From Rusavskia elegans (taxonomy: Eukaryota; Ascomycota; Lecanoromycetes; Teloschistales; Teloschistaceae): a DNA stretch of 64,000 nt. Shown here in pieces: positions 10,635-24,250 of this stretch. Position numbers and translations under genes: made by a program. Below the pieces are notes generated by a model that searched no databases, had not been told where the DNA came from, and was given only the letters and a program-made list of their open reading frames with translations. Every line of letters begins with the position of its first letter. Within the stretch, counting starts at the first letter, position 1. The stretch covers positions 124,001 through 188,000 of the forward strand of contig SAUG01000063.1 of the NCBI GenBank assembly GCA_011316305.1, written 5' to 3'.

Positions 10635-13587
10635 GAAACTATAAAGGAGCGACGGGCGATATATATATAAAAGTAAATAGAAACTATAATAGAACTACCG
10701 GAAATAGATATAAATTTTCTTTTTATTTAATAATATATAGAGGCGACGTTTAATATAGTTTTTTATTATTATAGTTATTAAACGCGCGAAATAATCTATT
10801 GAAAGGTTATAGCAGTTTAGAAAATAATTAGATAGATAAAAGAAACGTCGATTTATCCGAAAAGATTTTAATAGTAGATATCGGTTATACTATTAACGAC
10901 GTCGGCTACTTTAATATAAACGTTCGAATTATAGATCTATCTATTCTATTATCCGAAACTTTATAGAAAATACTAGTAGAAAGATAAAATAGATATTATT
11001 TATATTAATTTATAACTGTTATGGAGCTACCTGGGGGTCTGGTATCTCTAAGGGTTGGTTGGACTTATTAGTATATCTATAAACGGAGGTATAACGGGTA
11101 ATTACTTCAAGTTAATATAAAAATAAATCAGTTAATTGCTAGAGTAGTATATAGCGATAACTAATAAATTAAATACGAGCTATAAAGGCGTCGAGTTCGG
11201 AATCTATATAGATAAATAAAATTCTTTACTACTTAGGTTACTTATAGACTAAGATAACTAAGACAGTCTTATCTTAAGGTATTTATTTACTAAGACTACT
11301 AAGACTGAGTTTACTTATAGTACTTATTTACTAAAACTACTAAAATCAGAATATTTAGAATATTTATTTACAAAAACTACTAAGATACTCTTTAGTACTA
11401 ATACTAAAGCCGTCCTGTATATCCCTGCCTGTCGAGGCGTAATAGGAAATTCTGCGCTGTACTAAATACTACCGCGTTCCCGAAGGCACGCCGCCTGTGC
11501 TTATAACAATAACCGAGGGTACGAAAATCTAAAAGATATTTTCCGATTCTATAATAATATATAAGCGATTAGCTACTTTGTATAAAAGGTTATAAATTAT
11601 ATCTAAAAGCGTCGGACTGTTAAAAAATAGATATAATATAGTAGAACGAATTACTATAGCGGACGTCGGAACTACTGCTAGAGTACTAGTAGTATCTACC
11701 TCGAAAGATAGAAATCTAGATACTACCGGTAGAGTAGAGCTTTTATAACGCGAACGAGAAATAAATAGCGATAATAAAAGTAAAAATCCGTATAAAAAAT
11801 TAAACTTAGAAAAGAAAAATACTAAAGAGCGCTAGGACTTTAAATTTCTAATTTCTATTTTTAAAATTACTATTCTATTTTATATAGCTACGTTTTTTCT
11901 AACCAAACTTTTATTTATATATTTATATATATCTAGACGTTATAAAATCGAGTTTAAAGTTTCTATAAAATATTTAAAATTATCCGAGTTTCGGATAGGA
12001 AAATATACTATTATATCTATAGACGAAATATATTTAAAGACGTTTATAATATCTATAATGAACTTTTTTATAATTTTATGATTATCGGAAAAAAGTTCTT
12101 TACTATTCTATACTATAAATCCATAAACGCTAATTATTTATCTAATAGCCGTATCGAAAATATAAAATATCTATTCTATTAGCTTTAAGATAATATAATA
12201 GAGATAGCTATACGGTTTTATAATCTAAAAATATTTTTCTATTTTTATAGTATTTTTTATAGATATTAGTTAAATAATCTTTCGTATATTCGAAAATAGG
12301 ATATAAACGAATGATAAAATCTCTATTATTTATAGCGTAACGAAAATCTCTAATATATAGAAGTTAAAATTTATTTATATAGATAAAAAAGAAATATTTA
12401 AATAAATAAATTATAGAAAATTAGAATTCCTATAAAATAAAGTATTACTATATTATTACTAACGTATCGGAACCGTATTATTTCGAATGTTTATTTACTA
12501 TTTAAAATTTTCGAATATTTACATTAGGTTCGAGTTTAATTATATTTATTAGAACTTTTATCTAGTAATATTTTTAAACTATATATATATAGATACGAGT
12601 ATAATTTAGATTTATAGAAATAGTATATTTCTTTAAAAATATATAATAAAGTAAAGTTATAGTTTTTATTTAATCGTATTATAATATAATAGTAACGCGT
12701 TCCGGATTATTTAATAAATTCTAAAAAATCTATATTCGAATCGTAGTACCGCTATCTATTTTTTAATTTTATCCTAGTATATATCTATATAACTAAAATA
12801 TAATTTTATATAGATAGGAGCCTATTAGAATAATAGCTAAAAAGTAACTTTTTTTTTCCCTTTTTTAATTTTTATAGCTAACTATAAAGTTATTAGATTT
12901 ATTTAATAAATACTATAAATGTATATAGGCAGATATAATATAATATCGGAAATAATATCGCTAAAAAGAAAGTAATTATAAAATGTTAAACGCGTTATAT
13001 AGACTTTAGGAATATAATTAGAACGTTTAAAGACGAAGCTCGCCGCCTAGTCGCTAGAACGTCGCTAGTATATCGGATTTTAATTCTTTTTCGCTTTTTC
13101 TTTTTCCTTTATTATTAGACTATATTCTAGTCTCTCTAGAGTATAAGTTAGTTCTATAATATATATTTTCGTCCGGTCTACAATCGTATACTACTCTAGG
13201 AATATACCTATTTTACATTAGTTTAATACCGAATTTAAATTATCTTCGTTTATAATAAATCGTATATTTATTATCTACGCTTTTATCGAAATATATATAC
13301 TAATTATAGCGATAGTAACTAATATTAAAAGTATATTAATCGCGGAAAGACTTTAATTACTTTTTAATCTATTATTATAACGATTTTTTACCAATTTTTA
13401 TTTTTTTTAGACCTAGTAAATCCGCGCGATCCTAATTATTACGCTAAAATCGTTAAAGAAAAACTTTTATATTTTATATAAATATAAATCCGGATAGTAT
13501 TCTAGTTACTTTTTTAATTTCTTTTTTATTCTATCTATAAATTTAGAAAAACGACTTTATTTTTTTATTCGATAATTTTTATAATAG
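10635..13587. other. Unassigned RIP-degraded sequence interrupted by a solo LTR
   Basis: Except for the solo LTR at 11,017-11,508, I recognise no domain here. The minus strand between about 13,560 and 11,800 keeps scattered charged stretches that could be an old transposase, but no diagnostic motif is secure. Confidence 0.5.
11017..11508 (-). repeat. Solo LTR of the 6.65-kb chromovirus family
   Basis: Begins TGTTATGGAGC and ends GTGCTTATAACA, the reverse complement of the LTRs at 13,588-14,059 and 19,769-20,240. It is flanked by a perfect 5-bp duplication ATAAC (11,012-11,016 and 11,509-11,513) and no internal sequence follows. This is what recombination between two LTRs of a full insertion leaves behind. 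It retains more GC than the full-length element. Confidence 0.85.
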
Positions 13588-14059
13588 TGTTATAAGCACG
13601 CGCGGCGTGACTTCGGGAACGTAGTAGTATTTAGTATAGTACCGGAACTCCTTATTACGCCTAGATAGATAGGAAGGACTTGGTAAGGTTATTTTAGTTA
13701 TTTTAGTAAGTAAGGTACTTAAGGAAGGTTATCTTAGTTATCTTAGTAAATAAGATACCTAAAGAAGATTATCTTAGTTATTTTAGTAAATAAAATACCT
13801 AAAGAAGGTTAGTTTAGTTATTTTAGTAGGTAAAGTATCTAAAGAAAGAAGGATCTTATTATCTATATAGATTCTAAACTCGACGCCTTTATAACTCGTA
13901 TTTAATTTATTAGTTATCGCTATATACTACTCTAGTAATCTAATTAACTTATTTTTATATTAATTTAAAGTAATTACCCGTTATACCTCCGTTTATAGAT
14001 ATACTAATAAGTCTAACCGACTTTTAAAGATACTAGGACTTCTAGATAGCTCTATAATA
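13588..14059 (+). repeat. 5' LTR of the full-length chromovirus (472 bp)
   Basis: Starts TGTTATAAGCACGCG and ends GATAGCTCTATAATA (RIP form of ...CATAACA). The length is identical to the 3' LTR at 19,769-20,240. It contains four tandem 40-bp units. Confidence 0.9.
13687..13846 (+). repeat. Four tandem 40-bp units inside the LTR
   Basis: Units start at 13,687, 13,727, 13,767 and 13,807. Each begins GGTTAT/GATTAT and contains TTAGTTATTTTAGTA and a GGTACCT-like word. The same array is present in the 3' LTR and in both solo LTRs, so it is part of the element. Confidence 0.8.
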
Positions 14060-17000
14060 CTTTAAATATCTTTAGGATATCTATTATAGGTTAACGTAAT
14101 ATCTCTACCTTAAGTAATTCTAGCTCTATAGTAAGGAAGTCCGAACTTAAAAGAAAGGAAATCTAGATAAAAGATAATAGTAGTAATAAAGAGGTTAGTA
14201 CTCCTACTACTTACCCCCGCTTATATAGTATTAAAGTTAATAAACCCGATAAATATTATAAGGATTATAATAAATTAGAAAACTAGCTTATATAATTAGA
14301 TATATACTTCGTATTCTATCCTATACCCGAAAAGAAGAAAACCCTCTTTATTATATCCTATCTTCGAGGACGAGCCTAGTACTAGATAAAACCTATTCTT
14401 CGCTAATATATAGACGACGATAAAGATAGTAATAATATCTTTATATAATTTATAAAGTTTAAGAAAGCTATTTAAAAGGTTTTCGGAATTTCTAACGAAA
14501 TTCTAACTACTAAATACCTTATTTAGAATCTTTAGTAGAAAATTATAGTATCGGAGTATACCGTAAAGTTTAAAGAATAGTTACTACTAATAGAATAGAA
14601 CGACGATACTTTATATATAATATACCGATATAGATTTAAGGAAAAAGTAAAGAACAAATTTATATACGATAGTCGAGTATACGAAATATTAGATAATCTA
14701 ATTAAGATATCTATCGACTTCGACGATAAACTATATAAAAGAGATATAGAAAAACGCTATAATGGAAGACCGCGAAGTAATACTAGACGTTATTTAGGTA
14801 AACTATATAGAAGATAGTATTATAGTAAAAGGACCGGAGAAAGCTACTATAGACCTATATCTATAGAACTAGACTTAATATAATAGCGACGTAAAGGGAA
14901 GAATCCTAGAAATAATAAAGAGAATAAAAATCCTAAAATATACTATAATTATAGTAAACCAGGCTATTTTATAAAAGAATATTAATTAAATAAAGTATAG
15001 TAACGATAGTTTAACGCTACGCTAAGGAAAGAACCTAAGGACTAGTAAAAAATAATCTTAAAAGACGAAAACCGAAGTTCTAAACTTTAGAAAGCTAGCT
15101 TAGATAAAGAATTTATATTTATAGAAAATAATAAAATACTATAGAAAACTATAAATAATAACGTTTCGCTATAGATATTAACCGAACCTAGTCTAGTATA
15201 GAAAAAGTCTTTCGGGAATTTTAAAGAAAAATATACTTTTAAACAGGTACCTATTTTAGAGGAAATATAAATTACCGTTATAGAAAAATTAAGAACTCTT
15301 TACCCTAGAGTAACTAATAATAAGGAGCTAGCGAAAGAAAGATTTAAGAATATTTATAAAAGATTTAAAGCTATTTATAAAATAAGTATTAATAATAAAT
15401 ATCTATAGAACGACTAGTAGGATTAAGAAGTAAATAATATTATCGATATATTAGAAAAAGAACTAGAAAGCAATATCTCTAAAAATAAAGTTATTCCTAA
15501 ACCGATATTATAAAGAATAAACGTAATAATAGGAAGTTAATACTAAGGAGCTAGGTAGTATCCGTCGAAACTACGCCGACGAGCTCCGGTAACGTCTATT
15601 AAAATCGGAAGTTATAATACTTATAAATATTCCGTATATATTATATACGATAGATATAAATACTAGAAGGAATAATAAAAAAGAAGAAATAGAATCCTTA
15701 ATTAGAATCTCTATAGATATATTTCGCAAGTAAACTATAAAAATAAGAAGTACGAAAATATTAAAAACGATTCGAAAAAAGATAGAATCTCGTAGTAATA
15801 GATATACTACGAGCGTATAACTTTATAGCCCGGAAAGAGTAACTAAATTTAGCTAGCTATATATATATATTCGAAATTAAAATAATTATTAATATTAATA
15901 ATAGACTATAAAAGATTAGAGTATTTATTAATTTAGATATAACCGGAAATTTTATATTAGAGGATTTAGCTAGGAAGAAAAGGTTCCTTCGGACTAAAAA
16001 AAAGGATCTATATAACTTAATAGTTATTAATAGAAGCGAAATACTAGAAAGAGATAAGAAGGTTATAGAAGAAACGATACTATCCTAAATAATAATTAAC
16101 TAGTATAAAAAGGAATTTTAGTTCGATATTATTTAGATAGCTAGCTACGATATTATATTTAGAATACTTTAGTTAGAAGATTATAATCTAGTAATCGACT
16201 AGGAAAAAAGAATATTTAGTTTTAAATAATATTCCTATATAGGAAGTATCTAGCCTACGCCGAAATAGTATTTTTAGGTAGATAAAAAGTAGAATATAAA
16301 ACGCGAACTCGTAACTTCGAAAAAGGATAATTAAAAACTATTTAGATCTAATTTATTAGATACCGGTAGAAATTAGCTAGATTAATAAAGCAGAGATAGA
16401 AAAAAAAATTATAAACCTTTCGAGAACCCTATACTATCTAATAAAAAGTTAAAGGAAAATCTATTAGAAAAGGTTCTAGGTAAATATAAAAACTAGATAA
16501 ATTTATTTTAGAAAGAGATAACTACTAAAATACTATCTAAATATTAAATATAGAATTATAAAGTAAAATTTAAACTAGATAAATAACCTATATTTAGACC
16601 TATCTATCTATTATCTATAATAGAACTTAAGATATTCTATAATTACCTAGATAAAAATATAAAGAAGGGATTTATTAGGAAATCCTAATTACTAGTAGAA
16701 TACCCGATCCTTTTTATATCTAAAAAGGACGGAATATTCCGTTTATATATCGATTACCGGAAGCTAAACGATATTATAATTAAAAATCGATATCTACTAC
16801 TAAGTATTAGTAAATTCTAAAATAGATTTTCTAGAATAAAATACTTTATTAAACTCGACCTTTAAAAAATATATAACTTTATATAGATAAAAGCCGGAAA
16901 AGAATAGAAAATAGCTTTCCGAATACGGTATAGTTATTATAAATATACGGTAATACCGTTTAGGTTTATAAATATCCTAATAACGTATTAAAATATAATT

Positions 17001-19768
17001 AATAATATATTTAGAAAATATCTAGATATATTTATTATCGCCTACTTTAATAATATTTTAGTTTTTTCTAAGATATTCGAAGAATATATATAATATATTA
17101 GTAAAGTTTTTAACTATCTAAAAAAAAGAAATTTACGCTTTAAACCAGAAAAGTATAAATTCTATAAAAAAGAAATTAACTTTTTTAGATTTATTATAGG
17201 ACGAAATAGACTGCGTATCGACTTTAATAAACTAAAAGCTATTATAGAATAGGAGACTCTAATAAATATTAAAGAAATCTAAAACTTCCTCGGATTTATA
17301 AACTATAATTAAAAGTTTATAAAAAACTATTCTAAAAGAGCCTTTACTTTTATAATTTTAATAAAAGATACCGTCGAATAGTACTAGAGCGAGAAAGAAT
17401 AATAAATATTCGAAGACTTTAAGAAAGAATATATAAAAGACCTAGTTTTTAAAATATTCGATTTAATAAAACTATTACGAATAGAAATAGATTCGTTAGA
17501 TCTAGCTATAGATATATACCTTCTATAATAATATAATAGCAAGTAGTATCTAGTAGTATATATATCTAGAAAATTATTACTAGTAGAATAAAATTATAAT
17601 ATCTATAATAAAGAACTACTAGCTATAGTAGTAGTACTAGAATAGTAGAAAGTATACGCCGAAGGATTACCAGAGTTAATAATCTTTATAAACTATAAAA
17701 ACCTTCTATATTTTATTATAATAAAGTAACTAAATAGAAAATAAATATAATAGTCTAAACTTTTCGGTTAATATAAATTTAAAATATACTATATCCTAGG
17801 TAAGGAAAATAGAAAAATAAATATTCTAAATCGAAGAAGCGATTATATAAAAATAAAAGAAGTTTTTAATAATAGTATCTTTAAGATTAATAGAGATAGA
17901 TTACTATTAGTAAATTAGTATAAACTAGATATAACGCTACGTATATTTAGAGACGACTAGGAGTAATTTTCTATTAAAAAAGGAAAACTCTATATACTAG
18001 ACGATAAAATCGACGAATATATTAAAGAGTACTATAATAGAATACTATAAAGGTATCCAGATATAATAAAGATAATATAACTTTTATAATAATATTACTA
18101 GTTTCCTAATATAAGATAATACGTCGAAGTATATACTAAAAAATATTTTAGTTATTAATAAAATAAGTATAGTATATATACTCGTTATAAAGAGTTTTAA
18201 TATTAGAAACTACCGGATTTACTATAGAAAGAAGTTATAATAGACTTTATTATTAAGCTTCTAAAATCGAAAGACCTAATAACTAATATAAAATACGACT
18301 CGATATTTAATATAGTAGATAGACTTACGAAGTATATCTATATAATCCTAATTAAAGAAGACTTTATAGCGGAATAACTTAGATTTATTATCCTAGATCG
18401 ATTATTTCGTTACTATAGACTACTAAAAGTATTAATAAATAATAGAAATAAGCTTTTTACTTTAAACTATTAAAAAACTCTAATACTTTTACTTAGTATT
18501 AAACTAAAAATATTAATAGCTTTCTATCTAATAATAGATAGATAAATAGAACGTACTAACTAAACGCTCGAATAATACCTAAAGTACTATATTAATAATA
18601 TTTAGGATAAATAGGTTTCGCTTTTACTAATAATATAATTAGTACTTAATATAAAAGAATTAAATATAATAAAAGAAATACCGTTTTTTACCGAAAGCGG
18701 AAGAAATCCGAATTTATTTAGATATTCGCTGCTATATAGGTTAGCAGAGTTAGTAATTTAAAGGGTCGAAATCTAAAAGAAAATCTATATAAATATCCTA
18801 AAGATATAGGAAATCTCGGGTAATTACTAGAATAAAAGGCGAAAAATAGTACTTTAGTTAAAGAAAGAAGATAAGGTATACCTTTTTACGAAAAATTTAA
18901 AAATAAGGACTCTAAGTAAAAAACTTAACTATATTAAAGTCGGACTATTTTTAATTAAATAGATTAAAGGACTTTAGAATTTTAAATTTAATCTACCTAG
19001 AGATATTAAAGTATATCCGGTATTCTATATATTTCTTTTAGAACTAGCCGACCCCGGAATACCGTTATAATAGACGTTTAACTTCGAGATATAAAAGGAA
19101 GATACCTTTATAGTCGAGAAAATCCTATAATAGAAAGGTTAGAACTATCTAGTTAAATAGAAAGGTTATTTTACTTTAGAAAATATTTAGGAACCTAAAG
19201 AATACTTAGTAAACTATTAGAAGACTCTATAATAGTTCTACTAAAAGGAGCTAAAGAAGTTATTAACTAACTAGAATTACTAGGAAGTTCGATCTACTCG
19301 GAAGCTATATTAATAAAAGAATTAAAATCTATAGAGGAAAACGGATCCGCGGTATTCTTATATTCTAATATTTTAAGATTTTATAGCTCGCTATTAACTA
19401 TAATACGCTACTCCTCTTTAATATAATCTAACTAATAAAGTAAATATTATTACTTCGTATATACTTTATATAATTCTTTTTTTAGTTTTTTATATTTATT
19501 TTCTAAACGACGCTAGCGCGTAGTATCTAACGAAGTAAAATTATAAGGATAAGCTTATATAATATACTTAATATATTTCTCGGAACTATTATTAATATAA
19601 TATAGCTTTTCTAATTAGGAATAATTCCGATAAGAACGTATAGCTAATATACCGATATCTAATAATATAACTTTATTATAATACTCTTTAATTAATAGTT
19701 TCTTTCGTTTATCTATAAGAGGAGGAACGAAAGATTTTCGGGATAAAAATTCTAAAAAAGGGATCTAG

Positions 19769-20240
19769 TATTATAAGTACGCGCGGTATAACTTTAGGAA
19801 TATAGTAGTACTTAGTATAGTACCGGAACTCCTTATTACGCCTAGATAGATAGGAAAGATTTAGTAAGGTTATTTTAATTATTTTAGTAAGTAAAGTACC
19901 TAAGGAAGGTTATCTTAGTTATTTTAATAAATAAGGTACCTAAAGAAGGTTATTTTAGTTATTTTAGTAAATAAGATATCTAAGGAAGGTTATCTTAGTT
20001 ATTTTAGCGGGTAAAGTATTTAAAGAAAAGAGGATTTTATTATCTATATAGATCCTAAACTCGATATTTTTATAGCTTATATTTAATTTATTAGTTATCG
20101 CTATATACTGCTCTAGTAATCTAACTAACTTATTTTTATATTAATTTAAAGTAATTACCCGTTATACCTCCGTTTATAGATATACTAATAAATCCAACCG
20201 ACCTTTAGAAATACCAGGACCCCCAGATAGCTCTATAATA
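19769..20240 (+). repeat. 3' LTR of the full-length chromovirus (472 bp)
   Basis: A direct repeat of 13,588-14,059. Its first dinucleotide is TA instead of TG, consistent with RIP. It is followed directly by the duplicated target AATAG. Confidence 0.9.
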
Positions 20241-20302
20241 AATAGCCGAATATTAAAAGATTTTAGTTATTATAATAGACTATTATAGAACCGTCGTTTT
20301 CT

Positions 20303-20487
20303 TGTTATAGAGCAAACTTTAGTTATAAGGCCGAAAGGTATATAATAAATTGCCCGATTAGATTTAATACGGCTCGCTAGATTAGATAGCGGCTTTAGCA
20401 CGTACCTTTTATACCCGCAGGCATTCTCTATAAAACAATAATCCTTCTATTATCTTATTATTATCTATATTTAACCTCGTTATAATA
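20303..20487 (+). repeat. Left terminal repeat of the TRIM-like element
   Basis: About 185 bp, matching 22,879-23,060 across its length, for example in the words ACGGCTCGCT and GCGGCTTTAG. Confidence 0.75.
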
Positions 20488-21976
20488 AATAGTAGTAATA
20501 ATTAGATCTTTCCTCCATATATTATCTATCGTAGAACCTTTAGTTCTAGCTTCTAGAACAGTCAGTTATCTCTAAAATATTACCAGTTTCTTTAAAAAAA
20601 TTACCAGCTCCCGTAGAATCTCTAGCGAAATTATCTATATCTTTTACGCTTCCGAGTATACTTTTTAGCTCCTCTATCGAGATCCTAGGCCCCTATACTA
20701 ACTCTTCCCTCAGAAATCCCTATCTTTTTCTAGTAAATATACGCTAAATTCGCCGAAATTAATATAAAGATTAATCCGCCTCTAACCGATTTACTATAAC
20801 GATATTCGATAAAAAGGTAATAGTATTTATTGCTTCTATAGGCCAGCTATCGATATTAAAATCCTTTTTCGAATTTTTTTCGAAACCTTCTATTAAATCC
20901 GCTTCTAAATCTTTATCAGCTAGATTTATTATATCTATATCTATAAGTAATTCCGGTAGTAAATTAGATAAATCAGATCGGTAACGCTATATCGACGAAT
21001 TTAATTAGTATCGGCTTTATTAATAGCCTCGTAAAATAGTTCCGCTAGAACGGCTAGTAGACGCAAGCTTTCGATAGAAATTTCCTATACTAGTTAATAG
21101 TATAGAAGAATCCTATCGTATATAAATATTACAGCTACGTTATCGATTAGGCTGTATTTAATAGCGATACTAATAAAAATCTCTTCGACTATTACCTTTT
21201 CTCGTCGCCTTTCTGCCTAAAAGTACTATAAATCCAGTAGTATAGAGCAGTAATCTACGAGAAGGAAAGGGAGAAATAAAAAAGAATCAGGTAAACTAAG
21301 CTCGTAAAGTAATAAACGGAAAAAGCCAAGTAAAAAGAAACGGAAAAAGTAAAGCAATAAATTTAAAAGGTAGAATAAAATTAATTTCTTAAAGAGGAAC
21401 AGCTAGAACAGCGGCCTAAAAAAGCAAAGTAAAAGGCCTTCGCGGAAATTAATTAATTACAGACCGCCTTCCGTTTCCAGTATCCCTACGAATATAAGCG
21501 CTATCCGGAGAGATTCTCGTTAAACAGCCAACTCTACAAGCATATCGAAGCTTATTATACGAAGAAATCGACCGAGATATCTCTTTCCGTTCCTCCTGCA
21601 GCCTTTATATCTCAACAAGCATCTCCGGCACCTCCTTCTCTATTATTCAAACCCAAATTACCTCTATCTCCATCTAGCACTCCAATTTTCGCACTGAAAA
21701 CAGCTCCAAAACCTGATAAACTATTATATCTATTACAAACTATCGAGAAAGCTCCTATAACGCCTCTATAAACGCTTGCCCCCTTATATCATCGAGAAAT
21801 CTCTACCCCAGCACCTTCTACCTCTACCAGCCTGGAAACCACTATTTAATACGAGAATTCTCCTATACGAATCTATCTACCACCTTATAAACGCGCTTAT
21901 ATAATAATTTCGCAATTATTTAATAAATTTAGCTCTATATAACCCTATTTAAAATTAAACCGGCTAATTAGAAAAC

Positions 21977-22445
21977 TGTTATGGAGCTACCTGGAGGCCT
22001 GGTATCTCCAAAGATTGGTTGGACTTATTAGTATATCTATAAACGGAGGTATAACGGGTAATTACTTTAAATTAATATAAAAATAAGTTAGTTTAATTAC
22101 TAGAGCAGTATATAGTAATAACTAATAAATTAAATATAAGCTATAAGGACGTCGAGTTCGAAATCTATATAGATAATAAGATCTTCTTTTCTTTAGGTAT
22201 CTTACTCGCTAAGATAACTAAGATACCCTTCTTTAGGTACCTTACTTACTAAGATAACTAAGATACTCTCCTTAGGTACTTTACTTACTAAAATAACTAA
22301 GATACTCTCTTTAGGTACCTTATTTACTAAAATAACTAAGATAATAATACTAAGTCCGTCCTATCTATCTAGGCGTAATAAGAAGTTCTAGTATTATACT
22401 AAGTACTACCGCGTTTCCGAAGTCACGCCGTGCGTGCTTATAACA
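21977..22445 (-). repeat. Solo LTR of the chromovirus family nested in the TRIM-like element
   Basis: Begins TGTTATGGAGCTACC and ends GCGTGCTTATAACA, in the same orientation as the solo LTR at 11,017 and opposite to the full-length copy. It is flanked by a perfect AAAAC duplication (21,972-21,976 and 22,446-22,450). It therefore arrived after the TRIM-like element. Confidence 0.85.
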
Positions 22446-22878
22446 AAAACTCGATCTAAAAGCTCTAGTTTAGATTCTATTAAACGTAAAGAAAACCAAC
22501 CAATCAAATTCGAGTAAATTAAACTGCGCAAGCGCTTCCGCTACCAGCTCCGTATCGAATTCCGCAGCCTCCTCTTTCTCTATAGCGCCTTCTATTCCCC
22601 TGCCCTCTAAACTACCTTATCAGCGCTAATTTATATTATTCTATTAGCTACGAACCTCGCCGCCGACGCCGCCGCTAATTACGTTATAGTTATCGAAAAA
22701 GAACTTGGAAAATATAGTAAATAGTTATTAGATTAGAGTTATTATAGAGATATTAGTCCAGCTGCTAGGAAAGTTCCGACGCGGTTACTATAGCTCCTAT
22801 ATAGTATAACCGTCTGGCTTCTCGCTGGCGCTCGTTATAGTATCGAAGGCGATATCTTTTTCTCTTTTTTAGGGTATT

Positions 22879-23060
22879 TATTATAGAGCAAGCTCTTATA
22901 AAACCGAAAGGGATATAATAAATTACTCGATTAGATTTAGTACGGCTCGCTGGATTAGATAGCGGCTTTAGTACGTACCTTTTATACCCGCAAGCATCCT
23001 TTATAGAATAATAATCCTTCTATCATCCAATTATTATCTATATTTGACCTCGTCATAACA
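22879..23060 (+). repeat. Right terminal repeat of the TRIM-like element
   Basis: About 182 bp, a direct repeat of 20,303-20,487. Its right end CATAACA is unmutated. Confidence 0.75.
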
Positions 23061-24250
23061 CTTCTATAGTAGTAAATTTATCTAGGCGAACGTTTTTAAT
23101 AAAAAACTAAATAATATAGATTTTCAATACTACTAATAAAGATTTTCTATAATTATTATATAATCGATTAGTATACTAAAGAAAAAATAAATAAAAAAGC
23201 GCGGTCTAATATATAATAGCCGGTAGTAGCGGCGAATTCTATTCTAAATTCTATTTTATCAATTCTACTAAAAAAGTTAAAATTTTGAAATACTATTATA
23301 TTACTAAAAAACATTATAAAAGATATTAAAAGATACTATAGAAATCGCTATAAAATATTACGTTTATTAAACGAATTTTGACTAATCGGCGTATTCAATC
23401 GCTATTCCGTTATCTTTTTATTTTTACGTATTTTAACGATTTTAGTACTATTTTTCAACTATATTACAGTTTTCTTATTTTATCTATCTAGAAATTTAGA
23501 GTTAGAATTAATTCTAGTTCTAGTTTCTTCTAACGATTTTTAGTAATAAAAACGTTTTAGACTTTTTTCTACGATCGAGACGAATAATATCGAAAAGATA
23601 TTATATATCTAATCCTATACGTATATAATAGATTTTTTTCAGGCCTAGCAGTATATATATATAATTATCAAATCTAAAATTTTTAGTTTTAAAGTTGGCG
23701 TAGTTAGTATAATAATAGTATATAGTTATAATATATAGTTAAAGAAAAGAGATTTTCGATTAAATTATTCGTAATATAGAATGTAACTTTATATATAGAG
23801 TACGTATTTAATAGCTAAAAGTAAATCCTATATAATAAAAAGCTGCGATTAATTGATTCGAATATATTATATCTATTTAAATAGTGGTATTTTTTAGTGA
23901 TTTATATGGTATTTTTTAGTGATATAATAGTATTTTGGAAATATAATTTTATTAAAAATCATCAAGTAGTAAACGAGTAACGGTTTTAAAATTACCGCTT
24001 TAAACGTATCTAATCGACACTAGTATAGTGGTAGAAGATAAAATATAGATAGTAAAGGTTTTATAAATATACTATGAATTTTAGATTGATAATATAAATA
24101 AAATCATCTTTTTATTACTATTTTGTTAATCTGGAATAAATAATAGAAAACTTCTACGTAGACCGTAGAAATAGAAGCCGAAATCTAAATAGGATTTCTC
24201 TATAGGGTATATCTATCTTTAATAGCGCTATCTAAAGTTGAAAACCTTTA
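23061..24250. other. Unassigned AT-rich sequence at the compartment edge
   Basis: No domain or complete element was recognised. A short direct repeat TGGTATTTTTTAGTGAT occurs twice in tandem near 23,887-23,925, which could be part of a transposon end. Confidence 0.5.

Larger units (their letters stand above)
13588..20240 (+). mobile_element. Full-length RIP-degraded chromovirus (Gypsy LTR retrotransposon)
   Basis: 6,653 bp with two 472-bp LTRs and a perfect AATAG target duplication (13,583-13,587 and 20,241-20,245). Plus-strand translation through stops gives the expected order. Gag is at about 14,220-14,990, with DKYYKDYNKLENWL-like sequence and a zinc knuckle in which Cys has become Tyr (14,940-14,990). 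A retropepsin remnant is near 15,925. RT is at about 16,560-17,200, with KLNDI and the catalytic YLDD box mutated to YFNN at about 17,040. RNase H is at about 17,480-17,740 and integrase at about 18,000-18,700. A C-terminal chromodomain lies at about 19,082-19,235. It is inactive. Confidence 0.9.
20303..23060 (+). mobile_element. TRIM-like small LTR element with gag-like zinc-finger remnant
   Basis: Two direct terminal repeats of about 185 and 182 bp (20,303-20,487 and 22,879-23,060) start TGTTATAGAGCAA and end CGTCATAACA (with RIP variants). The flanks TTTCT and CTTCT differ by one C/T and fit a 5-bp duplication. Without the nested solo LTR the internal part is about 1.9 kb. At 21,481-21,560 the plus strand encodes a piece ending in a finger-like stretch (KRYPERFSLNSQLYKHIEAY) in which Cys positions are Tyr, like fungal gag fingers. 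No RT or integrase is seen. Confidence 0.65.
1..24250. repeat. AT-rich, RIP-degraded transposon compartment
   Basis: The whole stretch is visibly AT-rich and dense in TpA, with no open frame over about 60 codons in any frame. In conceptual translation the element remnants carry frequent TAG/TAA stops where Trp or Gln is expected, and Tyr where zinc-knuckle Cys is expected. This is the C-to-T/G-to-A pattern of repeat-induced point mutation. The individual elements are listed separately. No host gene was recognised here. Confidence 0.9.

Noticed and set aside
11800..13560. Possible pogo or Tc1-like transposase on the minus strand
   Set aside because: Only scattered charged segments were seen, with no catalytic motif that could be placed with confidence.
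13687..13846. Possible CRISPR-like array
   Set aside because: The units are adjacent with no spacers, the sequence is within an LTR, and the genome is fungal.
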